The position numbers and the translations under genes are program-made. Source: Metapseudomonas boanensis (GTDB lineage Bacteria; Pseudomonadota; Gammaproteobacteria; Pseudomonadales; Pseudomonadaceae). Taken from it: 64,000 nt of DNA. Each line of letters begins with the position of its first letter. The stretch's first letter is position 1. The notes under the pieces were generated by a model that searched no databases, was not told the origin of the DNA, and saw only the letters and a list, made by a program, of their open reading frames with translations. Location: positions 620,001 through 684,000 of the forward strand of contig NZ_JAGTIS010000002.1 in the NCBI RefSeq assembly GCF_018704125.1. Reading direction: 5' to 3'. Shown in pieces: positions 10,203 through 19,789 of this stretch.

Positions 10203-11705
10203 ATGCCCGATATCCCTGCCGAAACCCCATCCCTGATCGCTGCCATTGACCTTGGCTCGAACAGCTTCCACATGGTGCTGGCCAAGGTCGACCATGGTGA
10301 AATCCGCATTCTTGAGCGGCTGGGGGACAAAGTGCAGCTGGCTGCCGGCCTGGATGAGGAGCGCAACCTGAGCGAAGAGGCTATCCAGCGTGGTCTCGAC
10401 TGCCTGCGCCGCTTCGCCCAGTTGATCATCGGCCTGCCGGAGGGTTCCGTACGGATCGTCGGGACCAACGCCCTGCGCGAGGCTGTGAACCGCAGCGAGT
10501 TCATCCGCCGCGCCGAGGAAATCGTCGGCCACCCGGTAGAGGTCATCTCCGGGCGTGAGGAAGCCCGCCTGATCTACCTCGGCGTCTCCCATACCCTGCC
10601 CGACAACCCCGGACGTCGGCTGGTCGCTGATATCGGCGGCGGCAGTACCGAGTTCATCATCGGCCAGCGCTTCGAATCGCAACTACGGGAAAGCCTGCAG
10701 ATGGGCTGCGTCAGTTACACCCAGCGCTATTTCCGCGACGGCAAGATCACGCCGGCACGTTATGCACAGGCCTATACGGCCGCGCGCCTGGAACTAATGG
10801 GCATCGAGTACAGCCTGCGCCGCCTCGGCTGGCAGGAGGCCGTGGGCGCATCCGGCACCATCCGCGCGGTGGGCCTGGCGATCCAGGCTGCTGGTCTCGG
10901 CGGTGGCGAAATCAACCCTGAAGGCTTGGCCTGGCTGAAGCGCAAGATCTTCAAGCTAGGCGAGGTGGACAAACTGGAACTGGAGGGCATCAAGCCTGAT
11001 CGCCGTCCGATTTTCCCCGCAGGCCTGGCGATTACCGAAGCGATCTTCGAAGCGCTCGAACTCAAGCAAATGACCCATTCCGAGGGCGCACTGCGCGAAG
11101 GCGTGCTGTATGACCTGCTGGGCCGCCACCACCATGAGGATGTTCGCGAGCGCACGCTGAGTGCACTGATGGAACGCTGTCATGTGGACATCGAGCAGGC
11201 GGCGCGGGTCGAAGCGAAGGCCCTGAAGGCCCTGGAGGAAGTGGCATCCAGCTGGGAGCTGGACGACGACTGGCACCGCGACCTGCTGTTGTGGGCTGCA
11301 CGCGTTCACGAGATTGGCATGGACATCGCCCACTACCACTACCACAAGCACGGTGCCTACCTGATCGAGCATTCCGACCTGCCCGGTTTCTCCCGCCAGG
11401 ACCAGCAGATGCTGGCGCTACTGGTGCGCGGCCACCGCCGCAACATCCCCCAGGACAAGTTCGCCGAGTTCGGCGACGAAGGCACCAAACTGCTGCGCCT
11501 GTGCGTGCTGCTGCGCTTCGCCATTCTCTTTCACCACATCCGCGGTACCTCGGCCATGCCCCAGGTGAAACTCAAGGCCGATGGCAACATCTTTGCCGTG
11601 CAGTTCCCCAAGGGCTGGCTGGAGGCAAATCCGCTGACCCAGGCCGATTTCGAGCAGGAGGCCCAGTGGCTGAAGCGCATCGACGTGGTGCTTAAGGTCA
11701 GCTGA
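10203..11705 (+). CDS. ppx: Exopolyphosphatase
   Basis: The 500-residue protein is a Ppx/GppA phosphatase, which releases orthophosphate from polyphosphate chains. The ASKHA-fold phosphate-binding motifs are present: [15 protein letters not shown] at the N terminus, GTNALREA, and [10 protein letters not shown] near residue 145, followed by the C-terminal HD-like helical domain ([20 protein letters not shown]). The ATG at 10203 gives the family N terminus; the frame stays open 84 codons upstream without family similarity. It converges with ppk across a shared terminator, the arrangement known in P. aeruginosa. Confidence 0.94.
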   Translation: MPDIPAETPSLIAAIDLGSNSFHMVLAKVDHGEIRILERLGDKVQLAAGLDEERNLSEEAIQRGLDCLRRFAQLIIGLPEGSVRIVGTNALREAVNRSEFIRRAEEIVGHPVEVISGREEARLIYLGVSHTLPDNPGRRLVADIGGGSTEFIIGQRFESQLRESLQMGCVSYTQRYFRDGKITPARYAQAYTAARLELMGIEYSLRRLGWQEAVGASGTIRAVGLAIQAAGLGGGEINPEGLAWLKRKIFKLGEVDKLELEGIKPDRRPIFPAGLAITEAIFEALELKQMTHSEGALREGVLYDLLGRHHHEDVRERTLSALMERCHVDIEQAARVEAKALKALEEVASSWELDDDWHRDLLLWAARVHEIGMDIAHYHYHKHGAYLIEHSDLPGFSRQDQQMLALLVRGHRRNIPQDKFAEFGDEGTKLLRLCVLLRFAILFHHIRGTSAMPQVKLKADGNIFAVQFPKGWLEANPLTQADFEQEAQWLKRIDVVLKVS

Positions 11706-11719
11706 CCGCAGCTGCAACG

Positions 11720-11747
11720 AATAACGGGGCCCAAGGGCCCCGTTATT
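11720..11747. terminator. Bidirectional ppx/ppk terminator
   Basis: AATAACGGGGCCC and GGGCCCCGTTATT are perfect 13-base inverted repeats around AA. The stem lies between the converging ppx and ppk genes, with T-rich outer bases on each side. Confidence 0.85.
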
Positions 11748-11757
11748 CATGGCTGGC

Positions 11758-13992
11758 TCAACGCACGCTGATCGGCGGGTTGGTCAGCTTGTCCAGCAGG
11801 AGCATCTGGGCATTGCGCGAGTTCTGGTTGCCGCTCGGGCTGTTGCGCAGATAGCGGCCGTCCGGTTGCAGCACCCAGCTCTGGGTGTTGTCGGCGATAT
11901 AGGCTTCCAGCTCTTTCTTCACGCGGGTAAGCAGCTTCTTGCCCTCGACCGGGAAGCAGGTCTCGACGCGCATGTCGAGGTTGCGTTCCATCCAGTCGGC
12001 ACTGGAGAGGTACATCTTCTCGTCACCGCCGTTGAGGAAGTAGTAGATGCGGCTGTGTTCGAGGAAGCGGCCGATGATCGAGCGCACCTGGATGTTGTGC
12101 GACACCCCCGGGATGCCCGGGCGCAGGCAACACATGCCGCGCACCACCAGGTCGATGCGCACACCGCTCTGGCTGGCCTTGTATAGGGCGCGAATGACCT
12201 TCGGATCGGTCAGCGCGTTGACCTTGACCATGATGTGCGCAGGCTTGCCTTCACTGGCGTGCAGGGTCTCGCGGGCGATCATGTCGAGGATGGTCTTCTT
12301 CAGCGTGAAGGGCGCATGCAGCAGCTTCTTCATACGCAAGGTCTTGCCCATGCCGATCAACTGGTTGAACAGCTTGTGCAAGTCTTCGCAGAGGGCATCA
12401 TCGGCGGTCAGCATGCTGTAGTCGGTGTACAAGCGCGCGTTGCCGGCGTGGTAGTTGCCGGTGCCGAGGTGCGCATAGCGGCGCAGCTCGCCGTTTTCGC
12501 GACGGAGGATGAGCATCATCTTGGCGTGGGTCTTGAAACCGACCACACCATAAATCACCACCGCACCAGCCTGCTGCAGGCGGCTCGCCAGTTGCAGGTT
12601 GGACTCTTCGTCGAAGCGCGCGCGCAGCTCGATCACCGCGGTGACTTCCTTGCCGTTGCGGGCGGCCTCCACCAGGGAGTCGACGATTTCCGAGTTGGCA
12701 CCGGCGCGATACAAGGTCTGCTTGATCGCCAGGACGTTCGGGTCCTTGGCCGCCTGACGCAGGAAGTCCACCACTGGGGTGAAAGACTCGAAGGGGTGCA
12801 GAAGCAGGATGTCCTGCTTGCCAACCACGTTGAACAGGTTCTCGGCTTTCTGCAGCAACTTGGGAATCACCGGGGTGAAGGTGGCGTGCTGCAGCTCCGG
12901 ATGGCTTTCCAGACCAGTGATGCTGAACAGGCGGGTCAGGTTCACCGGACCATTGACCTGGTACAGCTCACTTTCCGCCAGGCCGAACTGCTTGAGCAGA
13001 TAGTCGGACAGGTTCTTCGGGCAGGTGTCGGCAACTTCCAGGCGCACCGCATCGCCATAGCGGCGCGAGAACAGCTCGCCGCGCAGGGCGCGGGCCAGGT
13101 CGTCGACATCCTCGGTGTCCACCGAGAGGTCGGCGTTACGGGTCAGGCGGAACTGGTAGCAGCCCTTCACCTTCATGCCCGGGAACAGGTCGTCGGCATG
13201 GGCGTGGATCATCGAGGAGAGGAAAACGAAGTTATCCCCAGCCCCGCCGATATCCTCGGGCACGCGAATGACCCGCGGCAGTAAGCGCGGAGCGGGGATG
13301 ATCGCCAGACCGGAGTCACGGCCGAAGGCGTCGACACCCTCGAGCTCGACGATGAAGTTGAGGCTCTTGTTCACCAACAACGGGAAGGGGTGCGTCGGGT
13401 CCAGGCCGATGGGGGTGATGATCGGCGCGATCTCGTCGCGGAAGTAACGACGCACCCAGCTCTTCAGCTTCGCGGTCCAGTAGCGACGGCGAATGAAGTT
13501 GACCTGGTGCTTGGCCAACTCGGGCAACAGGATGTCGTTGAGAATGGTGTACTGCCGCGCCACCTGCTCGTGCACCAGCTCGCTGATGCGTGCCATCACC
13601 TGGTGCGGCAGCAGGCCGTCAGCGCCGGCCTGCTCACGGGCGAAGGTGATCTGTTTCTTCAACCCGGCAACGCGAATCTCGAAGAATTCATCCAGGTTGC
13701 TGGAGAAGATCAGCAAGAACTTCAGACGCTCGAGAAGTGGATAGGACTCGTCCAGCGCCTGCTCCAGCACGCGGATGTTGAACTGCAGCTGGGACAGTTC
13801 GCGATGGATGTACAGGCTGCTGTCATCCAGGCTGGGCACCACCAGCGGGGCGGGGGCGGGGGCCGGCGCAGGTGCAGGTGCAGGGGCAGCGACGGGCGCC
13901 ACCACCGCCTCCGGAGGCGCCGGCTCAGGGGTGATCTGAGCCTCGGCAACGGGTTCTAGCAATGCGCTGGGATTGAGTCCTTCGGTGTTCAT
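11758..13992 (-). CDS. ppk: Polyphosphate kinase 1
   Basis: The 744-residue protein is Ppk1, which polymerises the gamma-phosphate of ATP into inorganic polyphosphate at the membrane. Family segments include FIHRELSQLQFN-type IHRELSQLQFN, FSSNLDEFFEIRVAGLK, LLHPFESFTPVVDF, and the catalytic-histidine region GFKTHAKMMLI with His at about residue 489, followed by LGTGNYH. An unusual N-terminal extension of about 50 residues rich in Ala-Pro dipeptides (APAPAPAPAPAP) precedes the conserved core. It converges with ppx, and hemB lies 20 bases upstream on the same strand. Confidence 0.95.
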   Translation of the reverse strand: MNTEGLNPSALLEPVAEAQITPEPAPPEAVVAPVAAPAPAPAPAPAPAPLVVPSLDDSSLYIHRELSQLQFNIRVLEQALDESYPLLERLKFLLIFSSNLDEFFEIRVAGLKKQITFAREQAGADGLLPHQVMARISELVHEQVARQYTILNDILLPELAKHQVNFIRRRYWTAKLKSWVRRYFRDEIAPIITPIGLDPTHPFPLLVNKSLNFIVELEGVDAFGRDSGLAIIPAPRLLPRVIRVPEDIGGAGDNFVFLSSMIHAHADDLFPGMKVKGCYQFRLTRNADLSVDTEDVDDLARALRGELFSRRYGDAVRLEVADTCPKNLSDYLLKQFGLAESELYQVNGPVNLTRLFSITGLESHPELQHATFTPVIPKLLQKAENLFNVVGKQDILLLHPFESFTPVVDFLRQAAKDPNVLAIKQTLYRAGANSEIVDSLVEAARNGKEVTAVIELRARFDEESNLQLASRLQQAGAVVIYGVVGFKTHAKMMLILRRENGELRRYAHLGTGNYHAGNARLYTDYSMLTADDALCEDLHKLFNQLIGMGKTLRMKKLLHAPFTLKKTILDMIARETLHASEGKPAHIMVKVNALTDPKVIRALYKASQSGVRIDLVVRGMCCLRPGIPGVSHNIQVRSIIGRFLEHSRIYYFLNGGDEKMYLSSADWMERNLDMRVETCFPVEGKKLLTRVKKELEAYIADNTQSWVLQPDGRYLRNSPSGNQNSRNAQMLLLDKLTNPPISVR

Positions 13993-14012
13993 CTGCAGTT
14001 CCTGGGGGGAGT

Positions 14013-15131
<1,119 letters not shown>

Positions 15132-15252
15132 CTACGACAGGCTCCGCAAGGGGCGGCCAGCCGACGACGGGCCTGCTCCGGGGGGCCAGAAGCTTTTCCC
15201 CAGACGCCATCCCGGTTAGGCTGCGCGTTCATTTCGCTGCCCAGCCCATTCC

Positions 15253-15810
15253 ATGCTGCAACAAGCTCTTCAGGATTTCGGCTACCTCGCCCTCTTCCTC
15301 GGTACCTTCTTCGAGGGTGAGACCATCCTGGTCCTGGCCGGGTTCCTCGCCTTCCGCGGTTATATGGACATCAACTACGTGGTGGCCACGGCCTTCTTCG
15401 GCAGCTATGCCGGGGACCAGCTGTGGTACTACATGGGACGCCACAAGGGCCGCCAGATCCTGGCCCGCCGGCCACGCTGGGAGGCGATGGGCGAACGCGC
15501 ACTCAAGCACATCCGCCGTCACCCGGACATCTGGGTTCTCAGCTTCCGTTTCGTTTACGGGCTACGCACCGTCATGCCTGTGGCGATTGGCCTGTCCGGT
15601 TACCCTCCTCTGCGCTACCTGATCCTCAATGGCATCGGCGCCATCATCTGGGCGCTGGCCCTGGGCTTTGCCGCTTTCCACTTCGGCGCCGTGCTCGAGG
15701 GCATGCTGGGCAATCTGAAGCGCTATGAGCTGATGGTCCTTGGCGGCCTGCTGGCAATCGGGGGGCTGCTCTGGCTACGCCGCCGATTGCGCAGCAATGG
15801 CCGGCGCTGA
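15253..15810 (+). CDS. DedA family membrane protein
   Basis: The 185-residue protein is a DedA/SNARE-associated (VTT-fold) inner-membrane protein, a family linked to lipid scrambling or undecaprenyl-phosphate recycling and membrane-potential homeostasis. Family marks are FFEGETILVLAGFLA near the N terminus, the re-entrant GDQLWYYMGR, and RFVYGLRTVMPVAIGLSG. Several hydrophobic spans follow, ending in a basic tail. The stop abuts the stop of the convergent hydroxylase gene. Which DedA activity it has cannot be read from the sequence. Confidence 0.9.
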   Translation: MLQQALQDFGYLALFLGTFFEGETILVLAGFLAFRGYMDINYVVATAFFGSYAGDQLWYYMGRHKGRQILARRPRWEAMGERALKHIRRHPDIWVLSFRFVYGLRTVMPVAIGLSGYPPLRYLILNGIGAIIWALALGFAAFHFGAVLEGMLGNLKRYELMVLGGLLAIGGLLWLRRRLRSNGRR

Positions 15811-17046
15811 TCAGAGCACCAGCGCCGTTTCCCGCCGAGGCAAGCCAAACAGTCCGGCCAGACTGACCAGACTGTAGGCCAGCAACAGCCATGCAGCGAC
15901 GGCTCCGAATGGCAACAGCCCCAGGTCCATGGCCAACCAGAGCACCGGCCAATTCGCCAGCAGGCGGGCCAGCTCCAGGGCACACGCCCAGGGGCGGTTC
16001 TCCAGCCAGGCACCGATCACATAAAGACCGAACGCCATCCAGGCCAGCCCCAGCCACATTGTTCCGCTGCCCAGTTCAGCCCCCCTGCCCAACAGATAAG
16101 TACCTGCCGCCACGTAGGGCACGAACTGCAGCACGGCGTAACACGTCTGCCCCAGCCCCAGGGGCACCTCGAATTTGACGAACTGCCCGAGGTCCGGCTT
16201 GGCCTGTGGATACTTCGCGGCCACGTCCGCCGGCCGCCAGCCGGTGCGCATGAACCAGATGCGCAGCTTGTCCCAACGGGACTCGGCACGCATCGCGTCG
16301 TGCCACAGATGCACATAGAACTGCAGGTTGGCCCACAGCGGATTCCAGCTGGCCAGCGGTGTGGTCACACCGAAGACCACCGGGTCCTCGATCAGCTCCT
16401 CCTGGAAAGTGCCGAACAGCCGGTCCCAGAGGATGAACACCCCGCCGTAGTTGCGATCCATATAAACGGGATTCTGCGCATGGTGCACCCGATGATTGGA
16501 CGGCGTGATGAACACCCACTCGAACCAGCCCAGCTTCGGCACATGGCGGGTATGCACCCAGAACTGGTAGAGCAGGTTCAATGCGCCCACAGTGAGAAAA
16601 ACCAGCGGCGGCACGCCGACGATGGCCATCGGCAGGTAGAAGATCCAGCCCAAGAGGAAGCCGGTACTGGTCTGCCGGAGGGCAGTGGACAGGTTGTATT
16701 CCTCACTCTGGTGGTGCACCGAGTGGGCTGCCCAGAGCACATTACGCTCATGGCCGAGGCGGTGGTTCCAGTAGTAGCAGAAATCGTAGAAGACGAACGC
16801 CAGCAGCCACACCCACAGGCTCTGCGCCGACAGATCGAACAACGCCAGGTGCTGCCAGGCAATACTGTAGGTCAGCAGGCCCAGCCCCTTGGTCAACAGG
16901 CCACTGGTGGTGGACAGCACCCCGGCGCTGAGGCTGTTGAGCGTGTCGGCGGTGCGGTAATTGCGCATCCCGCGCAAGCGGTCGGCCAGCAGTTCGAGCC
17001 CGATCAGCAGGAAGAAGAAAGGCACTGCATAGAAGATGTAATTCAT
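15811..17046 (-). CDS. Sterol desaturase / fatty acid hydroxylase family membrane protein
   Basis: The 411-residue integral membrane protein carries the di-iron histidine clusters of the fatty acid hydroxylase superfamily: HRLGH, HSVHH and HRVHH, spaced as expected, plus YYWNHR. Four membrane spans precede or surround the histidine core, and a C-terminal hydrophobic region of about 130 residues adds more spans. It probably hydroxylates or desaturates a lipid, but the substrate is unknown. It ends back-to-back with the DedA gene and is divergent from the hydrolase gene at 17164. Confidence 0.87.
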   Translation of the reverse strand: MNYIFYAVPFFFLLIGLELLADRLRGMRNYRTADTLNSLSAGVLSTTSGLLTKGLGLLTYSIAWQHLALFDLSAQSLWVWLLAFVFYDFCYYWNHRLGHERNVLWAAHSVHHQSEEYNLSTALRQTSTGFLLGWIFYLPMAIVGVPPLVFLTVGALNLLYQFWVHTRHVPKLGWFEWVFITPSNHRVHHAQNPVYMDRNYGGVFILWDRLFGTFQEELIEDPVVFGVTTPLASWNPLWANLQFYVHLWHDAMRAESRWDKLRIWFMRTGWRPADVAAKYPQAKPDLGQFVKFEVPLGLGQTCYAVLQFVPYVAAGTYLLGRGAELGSGTMWLGLAWMAFGLYVIGAWLENRPWACALELARLLANWPVLWLAMDLGLLPFGAVAAWLLLAYSLVSLAGLFGLPRRETALVL

Positions 17047-17163
17047 GGGCCTGCCATATCGTTATGCGTATCCAAGGACTAGGATTGCTCGTTAGGATGC
17101 TACCCCGCAGCCGGGCCAGGTCCTCGGCGTGGCGTGCCAACACAACCGGCATATGACGACAGC

Positions 17164-17994
17164 ATGCGCAGACTCCTGAAGCCCCTACTGATCTTCCTGA
17201 CAATCGCCGCTGGCGTCGCCCTGCTCGGGCTTTACCCCTATCGCAATGCCCTCTGGCCTCAGGCGGCCGACCTCGACGCCGCCAGCGCCCGCCTGGCGCC
17301 GCACCTGACGCTGCGCGCACCTATCGGCAAGGGCCCCTTCCCTACGGTGTTGGTGTTCCACGGCTGCAGCGGCCAGAGCCCCGGATTCGTCAAGAACGTG
17401 ACCGGCTGGCTGCTGCCGGCCGGTTATGCCGTGCTCTTTGTCGACAGCCATGCCGCCCGTGGCATCAACGACTGGCACCCGGTCTGTGACGGCAAACAGT
17501 TATGGGGCAACGAACGCGCACTTGATGTGTATGCCGCCCTGGCCCTGGCCCATGGCTATCCCGAAATCGACCAGCAGCGCCTGGCGCTGCTTGGTTACTC
17601 CCATGGCGGCTGGACCATCCTCGACGCGCTGGCTTACGACGGCGCCGCCGGCCACGGTTTCCCCGCCACCGGCAAGGCGACGCTGGGTGGCGTGCGAGGC
17701 GTCGTTGCCTTCTACCCCTACTGCGGCTTCCCGGCGCATCTGCGCGACGGCGTGGGCAACACGGCGCCCGTCCTGATGTTCCTTGCCGGCAAGGACAGCG
17801 TCACCGATCACCAGCAATGCCTGTCCGCTCTCGACAGCCTGGACGGCGGCCGATTGCAACTCGTGCAGTACGGCAATGCCGACCATGTCTTCGACCAGCG
17901 CAGCGACCTGAATACCTACCAACCCGGGCTGGCCCAGGATGCCCAGCGGCGTACGCTGGCCTTCCTGCGGGAAACCCTCGGCCCCACCCCATGA
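17164..17994 (+). CDS. Dienelactone-hydrolase-like alpha/beta hydrolase
   Basis: The 276-residue protein starts with a basic, then hydrophobic segment (RRLLKPLLIFLTIAAGVALLG) that should act as a membrane anchor or signal. The hydrolase core follows: HGCSGQSP oxyanion region, nucleophile motif GYSHGG with S146, an acid in AGKDSVTD, and the histidine in NADHVF. It is therefore probably an envelope hydrolase of unknown substrate. The ATG at 17164 places the anchor at the N terminus; a GTG at 17134 is an alternative. elbB follows after 13 bases and may be co-transcribed. Confidence 0.8.
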   Translation: MRRLLKPLLIFLTIAAGVALLGLYPYRNALWPQAADLDAASARLAPHLTLRAPIGKGPFPTVLVFHGCSGQSPGFVKNVTGWLLPAGYAVLFVDSHAARGINDWHPVCDGKQLWGNERALDVYAALALAHGYPEIDQQRLALLGYSHGGWTILDALAYDGAAGHGFPATGKATLGGVRGVVAFYPYCGFPAHLRDGVGNTAPVLMFLAGKDSVTDHQQCLSALDSLDGGRLQLVQYGNADHVFDQRSDLNTYQPGLAQDAQRRTLAFLRETLGPTP

Positions 17995-18007
17995 CCTGGA
18001 GATGCCT

Positions 18008-18664
18008 ATGACCAAGAAAGTTGCCGTGATCCTGTCCGGCTGTGGCGTATACGACGGCGCAGAAATCCACGAGAGCGTGATCGCCCTGCTGCGTCTGGAC
18101 CAACGCGGCGCGAAGGTGCAGTGCTTCGCACCGAACATTGCCCAGCACCATGTAATCGATCACACCACCGGCGACGAAATGCCGGAAAGCCGCAACGTCC
18201 TGGTGGAGTCGGCGCGCATCGCCCGCGGCGAAATCAAGGACGTGCGCGAACTGAAGGCCGAAGACTTCGATGCGCTGATCGTGCCTGGCGGATTCGGCGC
18301 GGCGAAAAACCTTTCCGATTTCGCCATCAGCGGTGCCAGCTGCACAGTGCAGCCCGACGTGCTGGCTGCGGCCCGTGGCTTTGCTGAAGCGCACAAGCCG
18401 GTTGGCCTTATCTGCATCTCCCCGGCCCTGGCGGCGAAGATCTATGGCGCGGGCGTCTCCTGCACCATCGGCAACGACGCCGGCACTGCCGCCGCCCTCA
18501 CCGAAATGGGTGCCCAGCACGTCGAGTGTGAGGTCAGCGAGATCGTCCAGGATGAGAAGCGCAAGCTGGTGACCACCCCTGCCTACATGCTGGCGCAATC
18601 GATCAGCGAGGCCGCCGCTGGCATCAACAAGCTGGTCGACCGCGTGCTCGAACTGACGCACTGA
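18008..18664 (+). CDS. elbB: ElbB-type glyoxalase/isoprenoid biosynthesis protein
   Basis: The 218-residue protein belongs to the DJ-1/PfpI superfamily, ElbB (YhbL) branch. It begins KKVAVILSGCGVYDGAEIHE, has ALIVPGGFGAAKNLSDFA and the nucleophile-elbow region GLICISPALAAKI. ElbB has been described as an enhancing-lycopene/sigma-cross-reacting protein with glyoxalase activity; its physiological role is unclear. Of two ATGs at 18002 and 18008, the second was chosen because GGAG lies six bases before it. It follows the hydrolase gene closely. Confidence 0.9.
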   Translation: MTKKVAVILSGCGVYDGAEIHESVIALLRLDQRGAKVQCFAPNIAQHHVIDHTTGDEMPESRNVLVESARIARGEIKDVRELKAEDFDALIVPGGFGAAKNLSDFAISGASCTVQPDVLAAARGFAEAHKPVGLICISPALAAKIYGAGVSCTIGNDAGTAAALTEMGAQHVECEVSEIVQDEKRKLVTTPAYMLAQSISEAAAGINKLVDRVLELTH

Positions 18665-18797
18665 CCACCCGGGACGGGCAGTTCGCGCTGCCCGTCTGCG
18701 TGCCAATCCGGCCATTCCTCCAGCCACTCCTGCCAGGCCACTGGCACAGCGCCCCTTCCTGCGGCAGCGTCAGGCAATCGGGCATACAGGAGGCACC

Positions 18798-19268
18798 ATG
18801 ACCCCATCCGACTTCACCCTCACCCCTGAGCTTCATCAGGCCGTGAGCGGCTTCTTCGAACGCATTCCGTTCAATCGCGTGCTGGGGATCCAGTTGGGCG
18901 AGATGTCCACCGAGAAGGTGGTCATGCACCTGCCGATGAAGGACGAGCTGATCGGCAACTTCGTGCACGGCATTCTCCACGGAGGGGTGATTTCCAGCCT
19001 GCTCGATGTAGTAGGAGGCGCCATGGCGCTGATCGGCGCCTTCGAACGCCATCAGCACTTGACCGGCACGGAGCGCATGGCTCGGCTGTCCAAGCTCGGC
19101 ACCATCGACCTGCGGATCGACTACCTGCGGCCCGGGCGTGGCAAACACTTCACCGCCACCGCCGTACTGCTGCGCTCAGGCAACAAGGTTGCGGTGGTGC
19201 GCTCGGAACTGCACGCGGATGACGGCACTCTGGTTGCGGTCGGGACCGGCACCTACCTCTGTGGCTAG
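18798..19268 (+). CDS. PaaI/YigI-like hotdog thioesterase
   Basis: The 156-residue protein has a hotdog thioesterase fold with the active-site region NFVHGILHGGVISSLLD, typical of the PaaI/YigI group acting on acyl-CoA thioesters. AGGAGG lies directly upstream of the ATG with good spacing. It is probably transcribed alone, 133 bases after elbB, and converges with the YaiI-type gene. Chain-length preference cannot be inferred. Confidence 0.87.
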   Translation: MTPSDFTLTPELHQAVSGFFERIPFNRVLGIQLGEMSTEKVVMHLPMKDELIGNFVHGILHGGVISSLLDVVGGAMALIGAFERHQHLTGTERMARLSKLGTIDLRIDYLRPGRGKHFTATAVLLRSGNKVAVVRSELHADDGTLVAVGTGTYLCG

Positions 19269-19274
19269 GCAGGA

Positions 19275-19727
19275 TCAGCTACGGCTGAGGCGCGTCAGCA
19301 CTCGGTCGAGAGCATTGGCGAAAGCCTGGCGATCGCGCTCGCCATAGGCGGCCTGGCCACCGCCCATCTGCCCCTGATCACGCAGGTCCGTCAGCAGATT
19401 GCGTACCGCCAGGCGCTCGCCCATGTTGCGCTCATCGAACTCCTTGCCGCGTGGGTCCAGCGCCGCCACGCCTTTCTTGATCAGACGATCGGCCAGCGGC
19501 ACATCACTACAGATCACCAGCTCCCCGGGCATGGCGCTTTCCACCAGATAGTCGTCGGCCGCATCCGGGCCGCTGGGCACGACGATCAGGCGCACGCACG
19601 CAAAAGCCGGCTTGACCTGACTCTGCCCGGCCACCAACAGCACCTCGAACTTGCGTTTCAAGGCGAACTTGATCACCTGGTCCTTGGCCGCCCGAGGGCA
19701 GGCATCGGCATCGATCCAGACACGCAT
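19275..19727 (-). CDS. UPF0178 (YaiI/YqxD) family protein
   Basis: The 150-residue protein opens with the family signature MRVWIDADACPRAAKD and continues with DYLVESAMPGELVICSDVPLADRL and LDPRGKEF, which define UPF0178 (DUF188), a PIN-like fold of unknown function. The start at 19727 was taken from the conserved N terminus; the frame is open 22 codons further upstream but does not look native. It follows the iron permease gene by 62 bases on the same strand. Confidence 0.9.
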   Translation of the reverse strand: MRVWIDADACPRAAKDQVIKFALKRKFEVLLVAGQSQVKPAFACVRLIVVPSGPDAADDYLVESAMPGELVICSDVPLADRLIKKGVAALDPRGKEFDERNMGERLAVRNLLTDLRDQGQMGGGQAAYGERDRQAFANALDRVLTRLSRS

Positions 19728-19789
19728 GCTCGGCTTCACACCTTTCACAAACAGACAGGGCGAGGAGTATGCCACTCCCCGCCACCGGC

